Assembly: GCF_005047655.1 (NCBI RefSeq)
Contig: NZ_SUKF01000001.1
Coordinates: 298,745 to 362,744, forward strand
DNA: 64,000 bases
Source of the DNA: Sinimarinibacterium arenosum
Lineage (GTDB): Bacteria > Pseudomonadota > Gammaproteobacteria > Nevskiales > Nevskiaceae
Direction: 5' to 3'
Both the position numbers and the translations under genes were made by a program. The notes beneath the pieces are model-generated. The model ran no database searches, had not been told where the DNA came from, and worked only from the letters and a program-made list of their open reading frames with translations. Position 1 is the first letter of the stretch; every line of letters begins with the position of its first letter. Positions 9,279-19,132 of this stretch are shown here, in pieces.

Positions 9279-9396
9279 GCGGTGCTGCGCGAATCGGGAT
9301 AGCGTTGGGTGGCAAAGCGCCGGGTGTCACGCGGGCGAATGGGGAACTTCGCTAGAATCCCGCTCCGTTACCTCACATCATTCGAGTCGCCCATCC

Positions 9397-9996
9397 ATGT
9401 CGCTGCAAACGCCGAAGTCGCTGGGTCCCCTGCCATCCGTCATTTTCTCATCGCGCTGGATGCAGCTGCCGCTGTATCTGGGCCTGATCGTGGCGCAGGC
9501 GGTCTACGTCATCCTGTTCGTCAAGGAGCTGTTGCACCTGACCCACGGCGCATTCGCGCTGGGCGAGCAGGAAGTCATGCTGATCGTGCTGGCGCTGATC
9601 GACGTGGTGATGATCTCGAACCTGCTGGTGATGGTCATCGTCGGCGGCTACGAGACCTTCGTCTCGCGGCTGGGGCTGGAAGGTCATCCGGATCAGCCGG
9701 AGTGGCTCAGTCACGTCAACGCCTCGGTGCTCAAGGTCAAACTGGCCATGGCGATCATCGGCATCTCGTCGATCCATCTGCTGAAGACCTTCATCGAGGC
9801 CGGCTCGATCGGGGGGCTGCCGCTGTGTGCAACCGTCGAGGCCGGGGTCAAGTGCACCACGATCACCGCCGAAGGCGTGATGTGGCAGACCATCATCCAC
9901 CTGACCTTCATCGTCTCGGCGGTCGGAATTGCCTGGACCGACAAGCTGATGCAGTCGGCGACCACGCGTGCCAAAGGGGCCGCTGCCGCGCATTGA
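9397..9996 (+). CDS. UPF0114 / TIGR00645 (YqhA-type) membrane protein
   Basis: 199 residues with four predicted helices (about 23-45, 62-85, 115-135, 165-185). The conserved core [18 protein letters not shown] and the later [13 protein letters not shown] are typical of the UPF0114 family, found in most gammaproteobacteria and without an established function. The start at 9397 matches the family N terminus; the frame upstream of it is not conserved-looking. It appears to be a single gene. Confidence 0.88.
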   Translation: MSLQTPKSLGPLPSVIFSSRWMQLPLYLGLIVAQAVYVILFVKELLHLTHGAFALGEQEVMLIVLALIDVVMISNLLVMVIVGGYETFVSRLGLEGHPDQPEWLSHVNASVLKVKLAMAIIGISSIHLLKTFIEAGSIGGLPLCATVEAGVKCTTITAEGVMWQTIIHLTFIVSAVGIAWTDKLMQSATTRAKGAAAAH

Positions 9997-10071
9997 CCCG
10001 GCGTTGCGCCGGCATTGCCCGGCGCAACCCGCTGCACTAGTCTCGGCGGACTTCCCGCGCGGATCCAGCAG

Positions 10072-10860
10072 ATGACAACAATGACGCCGGCGCAGTGGTA
10101 CGAGTGGACGCTGTGGGCGATCCTGCTGTCGTCGCCGGTCGTGTTTGGCGTGCTGATGCTGCTGCCCGCCGCCTACGGACGCCACAAGCAGGGACACAGC
10201 AAGTGGTGGGGGCCGGGCATCCCGACGCGCTGGTCCTGGGTCATCATGGAAGCGCCATCGTCACTGGGCTTCGCGGCAATCTTCTTCGCCGGCGCCCACG
10301 CGCTGCAGTGGGCGCCGCTGATTCTGTTCGCGATGTGGCAGGCGCACTACTTCCAGCGCAGTTTCATCTTTCCGTTCCGGATCAAGGTGCGGCCGGGCGA
10401 TACCACACCGGTTTCAATTCCGGTGATCGCTGTCGTCACCAACCTGATGGTTTCGTTCCTGAATGCGGCGATTCTGTCGTGGGACGGCATCGGCCACGGC
10501 TATCCGGCAAGCTGGCTCACCGATCCGCGCTTCGTTATCGGCGCGTTGCTCTTCGTCGTCGGCTATCGCATCAACCGCAAGGCCGACGCGATGCTGGCCG
10601 CGCTGCGCAGGCCCGGCGAAACCGGCTACAAGATTCCGCGCGGCTGGTTGTACGAACGGATCAGCTGTCCGAACTACTTCGGCGAGTTCCTGATCTGGAG
10701 TGGATGGGCGATTGCGACATGGTCGTGGGGTGGCCTTGCGTTCCTGCTGTGGACACTGGCCAATCTGCTGCCACGCGCGCTGACCAATCACCGCTGGTAT
10801 CGCGAAAAATTTCCCGACTATCCGGTGCAGCGCAAGGCCGTCATTCCATATCTGCTGTAG
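10072..10860 (+). CDS. steroid 5-alpha-reductase family membrane enzyme
   Basis: 262 residues from ATG 10072, or 259 from ATG 10081, about the length of human SRD5A1. Six or seven membrane helices are predicted. The C-terminal domain is strikingly like the eukaryotic enzymes: GYKIPRGWLYE, then SCPNYFGEFLIWSGWA, and HRWYREKFPDYP before a hydrophobic end. These regions form the NADPH site in the family. The expected reaction is NADPH-dependent reduction of a 3-oxo-delta4-steroid or another enone lipid. It is a single gene, convergent with the SET gene, with 3 bases between stops. The substrate is not shown. Confidence 0.88.
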   Translation: MTTMTPAQWYEWTLWAILLSSPVVFGVLMLLPAAYGRHKQGHSKWWGPGIPTRWSWVIMEAPSSLGFAAIFFAGAHALQWAPLILFAMWQAHYFQRSFIFPFRIKVRPGDTTPVSIPVIAVVTNLMVSFLNAAILSWDGIGHGYPASWLTDPRFVIGALLFVVGYRINRKADAMLAALRRPGETGYKIPRGWLYERISCPNYFGEFLIWSGWAIATWSWGGLAFLLWTLANLLPRALTNHRWYREKFPDYPVQRKAVIPYLL

Positions 10861-10863
10861 GGC

Positions 10864-11274
10864 TCAGGCCGCGACGCGCGGCGCGCGCAGATAGGGAATA
10901 TCTTCGGGTTCGTTGAAATCGAAGTAATCGCAGGTCAGCTCGGTGCCGGCAGCGATGTCTCCGACCGCGATATAGCACTCGCGGTCTTCCTGCCACAGAC
11001 AGTTCGGCGTGTCGCTGTGATTGAAGAAGCGCGCATCGTCGATGCAGAAATAGTAGGCACCGCTGAGGCGGTGAATGCCACGGCCCCGATAGCAGTAGCG
11101 CAGGATGCTGTCGCGGACCTGCAGCGGGTACGACGCGATTTCGGCATCAGCAATGATCCGGGTCGTACGCGGATCGCAGGTATAGATGACGCTGCCTGCC
11201 GGCACGAACTCGGACGAGAACAAGCCCACTCCCGCGATCGCACTGGCGCGGACATGATGCGCGATATGCAACAT
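10864..11274 (-). CDS. short SET-domain protein, putative lysine methyltransferase
   Basis: 136 residues, essentially only a SET domain. The SAM-binding motif FFNHSDTPNC and the catalytic-tyrosine motif ELTCDYFDF are both present, and the N terminus GVGLFSSEFVPAG fits the first strand. SET proteins methylate lysines. Short bacterial members have few known targets. The ATG at 11274 fits the family start; an ATG at 11304 would add ten residues. It is convergent with the 5-alpha-reductase-like gene. Confidence 0.8.
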   Translation of the reverse strand: MLHIAHHVRASAIAGVGLFSSEFVPAGSVIYTCDPRTTRIIADAEIASYPLQVRDSILRYCYRGRGIHRLSGAYYFCIDDARFFNHSDTPNCLWQEDRECYIAVGDIAAGTELTCDYFDFNEPEDIPYLRAPRVAA

Positions 11275-11382
11275 AGGCACTGACCCTGGCACATGCTCCT
11301 GCATGCCGCGCCATTCTGATCCTGTCCGGGCTCGCTGCGCTAGAGGCCCCCGAGCGAACGGATCGCTGTCGCCGGAATGGCC

Positions 11383-12057
11383 CTAGGAGGCCGTTTCGAG
11401 TGCGACGTCGGCGTCGAAATCGGCGTCGCCCAGGCGGCTCATGTGGGCGTAATGCTCGGCAAATGTGGCGCGCATGTCGGCCAGCGGTACGTCGTCATGC
11501 TCGCCGCGCAGATTCAGGTATTCCATGTGCCGGTTGCCGGCGCGGTCGAACGGGTGATAGATCGAATCGGCCGTGCCGTCGAACTCCAGCGGCAACATGC
11601 CGAAGCGGTCGCATAACTCGATATTGAAGGCCGGGGTTGCCTTCAGCCATTGGCCGTCGAGCTGGATCGCGGTATAGCCGTGCCAGTAGAACACATCGGT
11701 CTTCATGGTCTGGCGCAGGCGTTCGGTCGACAGGTGATTACGCACGTCGGCGAAGCCCAGGCGTGCCGGGATGCTGACGACGCGACACACGGCAGCCAGC
11801 AGAACCGACTTGGTGACACACCAGCCCCGGCCGGTCTGCAGCACACGGCTGGCGCTGAGGCCCTGAGGTGTCAGATCCAGCTCATAGGGGTCGTAGCGGA
11901 TGCTGTCGCGTACGGCGTAATACAGCGAGACCGCCTGGCTGCGTGGATCCGCTGCGCTGCCGCGATGGGCGTGGGCGAAAGCGATCACCTCAGGATGGTC
12001 GGCGTTGACGATCGTGGTGGACGACAGCGAAGGTGGAGTGACGGGCATCAGAAACAT
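11383..12057 (-). CDS. transglutaminase-like cysteine protease-fold protein
   Basis: 224 residues without signal peptide. The transglutaminase-like core has the catalytic cysteine in GRGWCVTKSVLLAA, the histidine in FYWHGYTAIQLD, and an acidic/Asn position shortly after at TPAFN. Bacterial members are mostly peptidases or amidases of unknown substrate. The start at 12057 lies 5 bases past the stop of the pseudouridine synthase gene, so co-transcription is likely. The ATG at 12048 is an alternative. Confidence 0.82.
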   Translation of the reverse strand: MFLMPVTPPSLSSTTIVNADHPEVIAFAHAHRGSAADPRSQAVSLYYAVRDSIRYDPYELDLTPQGLSASRVLQTGRGWCVTKSVLLAAVCRVVSIPARLGFADVRNHLSTERLRQTMKTDVFYWHGYTAIQLDGQWLKATPAFNIELCDRFGMLPLEFDGTADSIYHPFDRAGNRHMEYLNLRGEHDDVPLADMRATFAEHYAHMSRLGDADFDADVALETAS

Positions 12058-12062
12058 TCTCT

Positions 12063-12980
12063 CTACAGCGTGCGGCGGCTGGTGAACCGCAGCGCGCGCT
12101 GACTCAGGGGGTCAATGAAGGCGATCGAGTGTGCCAGCAATTTCAACGGGCGGTCATAGGTCTCGACGTCCGTCTGCTGCACCACGGGGTACATCGGATC
12201 ATTGGCAATGGGGGCGCCGAGTGCGGCCATATGCACCCGCAACTGGTGTTTCTTGCCGGTGACCGGGCGCAGCCGGTAGCACTGCAGTGTGCCATGTGCC
12301 GTGGCGGACTCGATCACCGTCTCGCTGTTGGCCGGGCCCTCGGTTTCGCAGCTGCGGAAGAAGGGTTCTCCTCGCACCAGACGGCTGCGTCGCGTCAGCG
12401 GCAGCTCGACACCGTGTATTGCCGGCGCCAGTGCCAGATAGCCTTTCTCGATGGCGCGGGTGGCGAACAGCTGCTGGTAGCGTCCGCGGCTGTGGCGATT
12501 GACCGAGAAGATCACCAGCCCGGCAGTGCCGCGATCGATGCGGTGCAGCGGGGTCAGCTCGGGCAGGTTCAGCTCCCGGCGCAGGCGCACCAGCAGGGTC
12601 TGCTGCAGAAAGCGGCCCGAAGGCAGGACCGGCAGAAAATGCGGCTTGTCCGCGACCAGCAGATGTTCGTCGCGGTGCAGCACCTCGGCGTCGAATGGAA
12701 TCCGGGGCTCCGGCGGCAGTTCGCGGAAGTAGTACAGATGCTGACCTGCGGTGTAGGGGGCGTCGGCGTCGAGGGGCGCGCCGCTGGCGTCGCAGACCAG
12801 CCCGCGTTCAAACCGCGAGCGCCATTGACCGGTATCGATGGCCGGAAAGCGTGCTGACAGAAACGCCAGCGGTGACGGCCAATCGCCGGCAGGCAGCCAC
12901 ACCGTGCTGGCGCCGACGCCGTCGCGCATCGGCGGCGTCGCGTCGTCGGTGGTGGTGGTCGGGGTCGTCATCGCCGGCAT
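12063..12980 (-). CDS. RluA-family pseudouridine synthase
   Basis: 305 residues from ATG 12980 (302 from ATG 12971). The active-site motif reads LHRIDRGTAGLVIF, with Asp as the catalytic residue of the HRLDRxTSG signature. It is followed by EKGYLAL and GKKHQLRVHMAALG, both diagnostic of the family. The enzyme isomerises uridine to pseudouridine in rRNA or tRNA. The target cannot be set from sequence alone. There is no clear S4 domain. The frame extends about 450 bases further upstream, but that part is low-complexity and overlaps the divergent lipoprotein gene, so it is rejected. Confidence 0.88.
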   Translation of the reverse strand: MPAMTTPTTTTDDATPPMRDGVGASTVWLPAGDWPSPLAFLSARFPAIDTGQWRSRFERGLVCDASGAPLDADAPYTAGQHLYYFRELPPEPRIPFDAEVLHRDEHLLVADKPHFLPVLPSGRFLQQTLLVRLRRELNLPELTPLHRIDRGTAGLVIFSVNRHSRGRYQQLFATRAIEKGYLALAPAIHGVELPLTRRSRLVRGEPFFRSCETEGPANSETVIESATAHGTLQCYRLRPVTGKKHQLRVHMAALGAPIANDPMYPVVQQTDVETYDRPLKLLAHSIAFIDPLSQRALRFTSRRTL

Positions 12981-13137
12981 TGTCGCAAAGTGGAACGGAG
13001 CTGGCGCAGGGCATTGCAACCCTTTGTCGCGCTGGCGCATCTGTGCGGGCAGGGGCACGCGCGCGTGCCCCTGCTGCGCGGCGCATACTGCGCGCCGATC
13101 CCGCGACACCATCGGGCTCTCGAGGAGACTCAGAAGA

Positions 13138-13944
13138 ATGCGTACAGCACGGTTGTTGTTCGGTGGTGTGTCTCTGGTGCTGGCGGCCTGCCAGCCGTCA
13201 TCGTCCGAAACCCCGGTGGCCGCGGTGTCGCCGCCAGCGCAGGCGGCATGCATGCTCAACGTCGGCTGGGATCCCTGGGAGCCATACCAGTATGAGGATG
13301 CCGGCGGCGCGGTCAGCGGCATGGATGTGGAAATCATCAGACAGCTGGCGGCGGACGCAGATTGCGGCGTGTCCTTCGTGCGCGGTAGTTGGCAGGACCT
13401 GCTGGCCCAGGTTCGCGACGGCACTGTCGACATTCTGATGGGCGCGACGCCGACCGCCGAACGTCAGGCCTATGCGCGATTTTCGCCGTCGTACCGGCAT
13501 GAAACCTTTGCGCTGTTTACGCGCAAGGACGATGCCGAGGCGCTGGCGCCGAAGACGCTGACGCAACTGACGCAGACCGGCCGCCATATCGGCGTGACGG
13601 ACGGCTACTACTACGGGCCGGTGGCAACCCAGCTGATCCTTGACGAGGCAACGGCCGCTGCGTTCGTGACGGCGCCGCTGGTCGAGCTGAACTACACGCG
13701 TCTGGTCGCCGGTGAGATCGATGCGCTGCTGGACGATCCCTTTGTCGCCGCCGCCGTAATGCGGCGCAAGGGCTGGGATCAGCAGATCGTGCAGCATCCG
13801 CAGGAGATCACCAGCGGTGAAGTGTCGCTGATGTATTCCAAGGCCGGGCTCGATGCTTCGACGATGGACAAGCTCGATGCGGCGCTGCAGGCCCGCAAGG
13901 GCAGCGGAGCGCTGGAGGCTGTGATCGCCAAGTATCGCGAGTGA
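13138..13944 (+). CDS. solute-binding lipoprotein, SBP_bac_3 type
   Basis: 268 residues. ATG 13138 has GAGGAG 10 bases upstream. The signal peptide ends in a lipobox (LVLAAC, Cys near residue 18), so it is an envelope lipoprotein. The mature part has the family-3 binding-protein pattern: VGWDPWEPYQYED, GMDVEIIRQLA, and VDILMGATPTAERQ with the loop that holds the amino-acid carboxylate. Family members bind polar amino acids for ABC import or serve as sensor modules. No permease or ATPase gene is adjacent, so this is an orphan whose partner lies elsewhere or is absent. Confidence 0.85.
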   Translation: MRTARLLFGGVSLVLAACQPSSSETPVAAVSPPAQAACMLNVGWDPWEPYQYEDAGGAVSGMDVEIIRQLAADADCGVSFVRGSWQDLLAQVRDGTVDILMGATPTAERQAYARFSPSYRHETFALFTRKDDAEALAPKTLTQLTQTGRHIGVTDGYYYGPVATQLILDEATAAAFVTAPLVELNYTRLVAGEIDALLDDPFVAAAVMRRKGWDQQIVQHPQEITSGEVSLMYSKAGLDASTMDKLDAALQARKGSGALEAVIAKYRE

Positions 13945-13971
13945 TCACGCGCCGCCGGGCGGTGTCGTGGC

Positions 13972-16900
13972 TCAGCGGAAATCGCGTGACAGATGTGGCA
14001 GACCGGCGAGCCAGTGTGAGCGGTCGGCGAAAGCTTCGGCCAGCACATGCGTCACGCCCTGCTCGCGTTGCAGTTTGCCGCGCACCAGCACGAAACCGGC
14101 GCCGACGATGATGTCACGCTGACGCTCGATCAGTCGGGGCCAGATGATCAGGTTGACGATGCCGGTGTCGTCTTCCAGGGTCATGAACATCGTGCCCTTC
14201 GCGGTGCCAGGTCGCTGGCGGAACATCACGATGCCGGCGACCCGCACTGGTTGGCCATTGTCGATCTGCTGCAGCTGCGCATTGGGCACGACGTGGTGGC
14301 GTTCGAGTCGCTCGCGCAGCAAGGCGGAGGGATGCCGGCGCAGGGACAGGCCGGTGCTGCGGTAGTCGGCGAGAATCTCTTCACCTTCGGCCGGCGTCGT
14401 CAACTGCACCGGGTCGTCCGGCAGCGCGGCGTCTTGCAGCAGGCCGTCAAGGCGTGCGTGTCCACGCGTCTGCCAGCGGGCGTGATAGCGATGACCGGCG
14501 AGTCCGCGCAGCGCGTCGGCGGCGGCCAGCGCTTCGAGTTCGCGGGCATTGAGCTGTGTGCGCCGCGCCAGATCCTCGACGCTGTCGAAGGGCCGTGTGC
14601 GTCGCGCATCGGCCAGCCGCAGGCCGGCATGCACGTTGAAGCCGGAAACCAGTCGTAGCCCGAGCCGGATCGCCGGTCGCTGTTGCCGATCCGGCACCAG
14701 CGCGCAGTCCCAGTGGCTGGCGCGCACATCGACCGCGCCGACCTTGACCCCGAGTCTTCGGGCCTCGCCGACCAGCATCGACACCGGATAGAAGCCCATC
14801 GGCTGGCTGTTGATCAGGCCACAGAGGAACGCGGCCGGATGGTGACACTTGAGCCAAGCCGAGGCGTAGGCGAGCAGGGCGAAGCTGGCCGCATGGCTTT
14901 CCGGAAAGCCGTAGCTGCCGAAGCCGAGGATCTGCTTGTAGATGCGTTCGGCGAAGTCGGCGTCATAGCCGCGCGCTGCCATGCCGTCCTTGAGCTTGCG
15001 TTCGAATTTCTCCAGGCCGCCGGAGCGTTTCCACGCTGCCATCGAGCGGCGCACCTGGTCGGCCTCGTCGGCGGAGAAGCCGGCGGCGACCATGGCGATG
15101 CGCATCACCTGTTCCTGGAAGATCGGCACGCCATAGGTGCGGCCGAGCACGCTTTTCAGGCGTGGCGGATAGTCGACCGCCTCGAGCCCGGCGCGCCGGC
15201 GCAGGTAGGGATGCACCATGTCGCCTTCGATCGGTCCCGGGCGCACGATCGCGACCTGCACGGTCAGGTCGTAGAGGTTCTCGGGCCTCAGCCGCGGCAG
15301 CATCGACATCTGCGCCCGCGATTCGATCTGGAACACGCCGAGGGTTTCGGCACGGCCGATCATGGCGTAGGTCGCCGCGTCGTCTGTCGGAATCCGCTGC
15401 AGATCGAGCGCGGTACCGTCGAAGGTGCGCAGGTGCTCGAAGGTCCGGCGCAGTGCGCTGAGCATGCCCAGCGCCAGCACGTCGACTTTCAGCAGACCGA
15501 GCGCTTCGAGGTCGTCCTTGTCCCACTGGATGATCGTGCGATCCGGCATTGCCGCGTTCTCGACCGGGACGAGTTCGGACAGCGGCGCGTCGGAGATCAC
15601 GAAGCCGCCGACGTGCTGCGACAGATGTCGCGGGAACTCCAGCAGGTCGCGCGCCAGACGCAGCCACAGCCGGATTGCGCGGGCCTTCGGATCGACGCCG
15701 ATGCTGCGCAGGCGTTCGGGCAGGCCGTCCGGGTCGTCCCACCAGGCCAACGACTTGGCGACGCGGTCGATGACCTCCGCGCTGATGTCGAGCGCGCGGC
15801 CGACGTCGCGTAGCGCCGAACGTGGTCGGTAGCGGATCACCGTGGCGGCGATCGCCGCGCGCTCGCGGCCGTACTTGTCGTAGACGTACTGGATGACCTC
15901 TTCGCGACGCTCGTGCTCGAAGTCGACGTCGATGTCCGGCGGCTCGTCGCGTTCGTTGGAGACGAAGCGCTCGAACAGCAGATCGGTGAAGCCCGGATCC
16001 ACCGCGGTGATGCCCAGGGTGTAACAGACCACCGAGTTGGCGGCGCTGCCGCGGCCCTGGCACAGGATGTTCTGTTTCCGCGCGTATAGGACGATGTCGT
16101 AGACGGTCAGGAAGAAGGCCTCGTAGCGCTTCTGCGTGATCAGCGTGAGTTCCTTCTCGATCAGTGCGCGCACCTCCGGCGGACAGCCCTGTGGCCAGCG
16201 CTCGGGGATGTGCTGTTCGACCAGTGCGCGCAGCCAGCTTTGCAGGGTGTGTCCCGCCGGCACGATCTCGCGCGGGTAGTCGTACTTCAGCGTGCCGAGC
16301 CGGAACGCGCAGCGCTCGGCGATGTGCAGCGTTTCACGCAACAGCGCGGGCGGATACAGCGCCTGCAGATCCTGCAGCGTGCGCAGGTGGCGCTCGCCAT
16401 TGGCGAACAGGCGATGTCCGCAGCGCGCGACCGGCTGATGATGACGCAGGGCCGTCAGCACGTCCTGCAATGCGCGGCGCGCACGCACGTGCATGTGCAC
16501 ATCGCCGCTGGCGACCCGCGGAACGGCGAAGCGTTGGGACAGGGCCTGCAGGCGCTGCAACTGCTCGGCGTCGCGACCGTCGCGATGCAGCTCGACCGCG
16601 ATCCACAGGCGGCCGGCATAGCGCTCGCGCAACCACGCGAGTTCCTCGACGTCACCGGGGCCGCGGGGAATCCACAGCGCACAGACCTCCGGGATGGGGG
16701 CGTCCAGATCGCGGCGCTGCAGGTTGTACCGACCCTTGATGGCCGCGCGGCGGCCGCGCGTGATCGCCCCGCAGATGCCGGCGTAGCCGCGCTGGGTTTC
16801 GGCGAGCAGGACGAGTTTGGGGCCATCGTGGAGGGTGAACTCGCTGCCGGCGATGACCGGCAGGCCGCAGTCGCGGCCGGCCTGCCAGGCGCGCACGGCG

Positions 16901-17034
16901 CCGGCCATCGAACACTCGTCGGTCAGCGCGAGTGCGCGGTAGCCGAGTTCAGCGGCGCGCTCGACCAGCTCCGGCGGCAGCGAGGCGCCGCGCTGGAAAC
17001 TGAAGGCGGACAGGGCATGCAGCTCTGCATACAT
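13972..17034 (-). CDS. dnaE2: error-prone DNA polymerase DnaE2 (ImuC)
   Basis: 1020 residues, usual length for DnaE2 and shorter than replicative DnaE. An N-terminal PHP domain (ELHALSAFSFQRGAS) is followed by the polymerase domain with QGRGSAANS (326-334), the catalytic PDIDVDF (366-372, Asp367 and Asp369) and the third aspartate in KVDVLALG. A C-terminal OB domain follows (RVAGIVMFRQRP). It extends mismatched or damaged primers during SOS mutagenesis and works with ImuA and ImuB. It is the last gene of the lexA-imuA-imuB-dnaE2 operon, starting 3 bases after the imuB stop. Confidence 0.96.
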   Translation of the reverse strand: MYAELHALSAFSFQRGASLPPELVERAAELGYRALALTDECSMAGAVRAWQAGRDCGLPVIAGSEFTLHDGPKLVLLAETQRGYAGICGAITRGRRAAIKGRYNLQRRDLDAPIPEVCALWIPRGPGDVEELAWLRERYAGRLWIAVELHRDGRDAEQLQRLQALSQRFAVPRVASGDVHMHVRARRALQDVLTALRHHQPVARCGHRLFANGERHLRTLQDLQALYPPALLRETLHIAERCAFRLGTLKYDYPREIVPAGHTLQSWLRALVEQHIPERWPQGCPPEVRALIEKELTLITQKRYEAFFLTVYDIVLYARKQNILCQGRGSAANSVVCYTLGITAVDPGFTDLLFERFVSNERDEPPDIDVDFEHERREEVIQYVYDKYGRERAAIAATVIRYRPRSALRDVGRALDISAEVIDRVAKSLAWWDDPDGLPERLRSIGVDPKARAIRLWLRLARDLLEFPRHLSQHVGGFVISDAPLSELVPVENAAMPDRTIIQWDKDDLEALGLLKVDVLALGMLSALRRTFEHLRTFDGTALDLQRIPTDDAATYAMIGRAETLGVFQIESRAQMSMLPRLRPENLYDLTVQVAIVRPGPIEGDMVHPYLRRRAGLEAVDYPPRLKSVLGRTYGVPIFQEQVMRIAMVAAGFSADEADQVRRSMAAWKRSGGLEKFERKLKDGMAARGYDADFAERIYKQILGFGSYGFPESHAASFALLAYASAWLKCHHPAAFLCGLINSQPMGFYPVSMLVGEARRLGVKVGAVDVRASHWDCALVPDRQQRPAIRLGLRLVSGFNVHAGLRLADARRTRPFDSVEDLARRTQLNARELEALAAADALRGLAGHRYHARWQTRGHARLDGLLQDAALPDDPVQLTTPAEGEEILADYRSTGLSLRRHPSALLRERLERHHVVPNAQLQQIDNGQPVRVAGIVMFRQRPGTAKGTMFMTLEDDTGIVNLIIWPRLIERQRDIIVGAGFVLVRGKLQREQGVTHVLAEAFADRSHWLAGLPHLSRDFR

Positions 17035-17037
17035 GGC

Positions 17038-18489
17038 TCATGCCCACCATCCATGCAGATACCAGCGCTGGTCGATGTGATCGCGGAACACCCAGGCGCG
17101 TGCGTCATGTCCGATGGCGCCGACCTCGGTGCCCATTTCGGCGCCCATCTCTGCAGTGTAGTAATCGCGACGCAGATCGCCGGCATCCCACCAGCCCGCC
17201 TCGATGCGTTCGGGCTCGCCGGCGACCTGCGGTGCGCGCGGGAGCGGCACCGGCGTCGGCAGCAGCCACAGCGGGCGCCGCTGCGCGACGGTGGCCGGCG
17301 TTCTGCCGCTGGCGCCGGGGGTGGCGCGCGCCATCGCGCGCTCGGGGCGATGATCCTCGTGCAGCACCGGGCTCCACAGCGCTGACTCGCCGAGGCGTGC
17401 CAGCAGCCGCTCGACGGTCTCGGTCCACTGCTGCTGGGTGTCGGTGGCGGCGTCGAACAGATTGCCCTGACCGAGCGCGGCGGTGGCCAGGTCCTCGGCT
17501 TTCAGCAGCAGTGCGCGCACCGCGGCTGCCGGCGCCTGGCGTTCGAGGCGTTCGCGCAGCGCGGTAAAGATGCGCTGGCCGTCGCGATGCGCGCTCAGAA
17601 AGCGCAGGCGCATCACCGAGCGCTGACGGTTGGCATGCTCGAACTGCAGTTCGATGCTGCGCACGCCGACGTCGCGGCTGCGCAGCCAGGCCTGCAGCTC
17701 CTGCGTCAGGCGCCGCAGCGGGAACAATAAACTTTCGGTGGATTCGATTTCGCCGGGCAGTTCGAAGCGGCGCCGGAAGACCGGGGGCGGCACGATCGCC
17801 GGCGCCGGGTCTGGTTGCAGTCCGCGCAGCCGGTCCAGCGCACGCAGGCGTTCGACCCCGAAGCGGCGTGCAAAGGCTGCGCGCGGCAGTTCGAACAGAT
17901 CGCCGATGCGGCGCAGGCCGACGCCGTGCAGCGCGTCCAGTTGTGCCTGCGGCCACGGCAGCCATGCGCTGGGCAACGCGCTCAGCCGGGTCTCCAGTGC
18001 GTCGAGCCCGTAGACCGGTGCCGGGTTGTCTTCCAGTGTCAGCAGGGCGGCACCGCCGCGCGTCGGCGCGATTGCCAGGCGGGCGACCGGCTGCAGCTCG
18101 GCGAGGTCGTTGCGGATCGCTGTCAGCAGCGCGTCGAGGCCGCCGAACAGGCGTTCGCTGGCGCCGATCTCGACCCACAGCAGATAGCGCGGCGCGCGGC
18201 CGGGTTCGGCCGGATCGTCGATCTGCAGATGCACCGGACTGCCGTAGCGGTAGATCCAATGCGCGAGGCTTTTCAGCAGCGCGCGTTCGGCATTGAGTTT
18301 GCGCGGATGCGCGCGCAGCGCCGGGCGCAGGGCCAAGGCGTCGGCCAGCGCCATGCCGGGCGCGCATCCTTCACTGGCGGTGATCAGCCAGCGTTGCGCG
18401 CTGCGGCTGTCGGTGATGACATCCAGCGGATCGCGGAGGCCCTGAGCCTCCGCCGGCAGCTGCGGGAATGAAAGACAGAGCCAGAGCAT
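17038..18489 (-). CDS. imuB: ImuB, inactive Y-family polymerase of the mutasome
   Basis: 483 residues with a Y-family polymerase layout but without its metal-binding acids: the first strand reads LWLCLSFPQLP with no Asp, and the later catalytic region reads VEIGASERLFGG instead of a S-x-DE motif. This loss is characteristic of ImuB, which acts as a scaffold. A likely beta-clamp peptide, QGNLFD, sits at 341-346 and fits the QxxLF consensus. In known systems ImuB bridges the clamp, ImuA and DnaE2. It lies 7 bases after imuA and 3 before dnaE2. Confidence 0.93.
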   Translation of the reverse strand: MLWLCLSFPQLPAEAQGLRDPLDVITDSRSAQRWLITASEGCAPGMALADALALRPALRAHPRKLNAERALLKSLAHWIYRYGSPVHLQIDDPAEPGRAPRYLLWVEIGASERLFGGLDALLTAIRNDLAELQPVARLAIAPTRGGAALLTLEDNPAPVYGLDALETRLSALPSAWLPWPQAQLDALHGVGLRRIGDLFELPRAAFARRFGVERLRALDRLRGLQPDPAPAIVPPPVFRRRFELPGEIESTESLLFPLRRLTQELQAWLRSRDVGVRSIELQFEHANRQRSVMRLRFLSAHRDGQRIFTALRERLERQAPAAAVRALLLKAEDLATAALGQGNLFDAATDTQQQWTETVERLLARLGESALWSPVLHEDHRPERAMARATPGASGRTPATVAQRRPLWLLPTPVPLPRAPQVAGEPERIEAGWWDAGDLRRDYYTAEMGAEMGTEVGAIGHDARAWVFRDHIDQRWYLHGWWA

Positions 18490-18496
18490 GGGATCG

Positions 18497-19132
18497 TCAC
18501 GCGCTCAGTGCGTAGCGTCCGGGCGGGCGCATGCCGCGGCATTTGAGCACCTGTACCTGCGATTGGCCGTGACGGCGTTCGATCTGCAGGCGCAGCGCGG
18601 CGATGCCGCCCTGCGCCAGGTTCGCCGGTGTCGCCGGCCGCAGCAGCAGCGCGATGCCGTCGCCGGCTTCGGCGGCCAGTTGCAGGCGGCGTGATGCGGT
18701 CAGTTCGATCCGCTCCAGCCACAGCAGCACTGCGCCGGCGCCGGCGTGCAGCAGTTGTTCGGCCGACCACAGGGCGTCGGTGTCGGTCTGCGGCGTCACC
18801 ACCAGCAGCTGCGGCAAGGCCACGCCGGCGGCGGCCAGGGCCGGCGCATAGGGCAGATGCGCCGGGCGGATCATCGCCACCGGCGTGCCGGCCCGGGTCA
18901 GCTGGCGCAGCAGCGGCAGGACCAGTGACAGCTCGCCGACGCCGCTGCGGGCGTAGAGGATTTCGCTGAGCGCGCCCAGCGGCCAGCCTTGTCCGGGCAG
19001 GACCGCATCCAGCGCGGGATGTTCGCTGGCCTGCGCGCGCACGGGCGCGACGCTGTCGCCGCGCCACAGGCGGCGATCGCGCAGCAACGCCTGCAGCGGC
19101 AGCGCCGCTTGCGTCTGTGTTGCCGGGGTCAT
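18497..19132 (-). CDS. imuA: ImuA, RecA/SulA-like mutasome protein
   Basis: 211 residues. The core has the degenerate RecA-like fold of Imu[20 protein letters not shown] near residues 41-59, then a strand [13 protein letters not shown] and later AVLLWLERI. No complete Walker A motif is seen. ImuA is needed together with ImuB and DnaE2 for damage-induced mutagenesis. Its ATG overlaps the lexA stop by four bases (19129-19132), so translation is coupled to the repressor gene. Confidence 0.9.
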   Translation of the reverse strand: MTPATQTQAALPLQALLRDRRLWRGDSVAPVRAQASEHPALDAVLPGQGWPLGALSEILYARSGVGELSLVLPLLRQLTRAGTPVAMIRPAHLPYAPALAAAGVALPQLLVVTPQTDTDALWSAEQLLHAGAGAVLLWLERIELTASRRLQLAAEAGDGIALLLRPATPANLAQGGIAALRLQIERRHGQSQVQVLKCRGMRPPGRYALSA

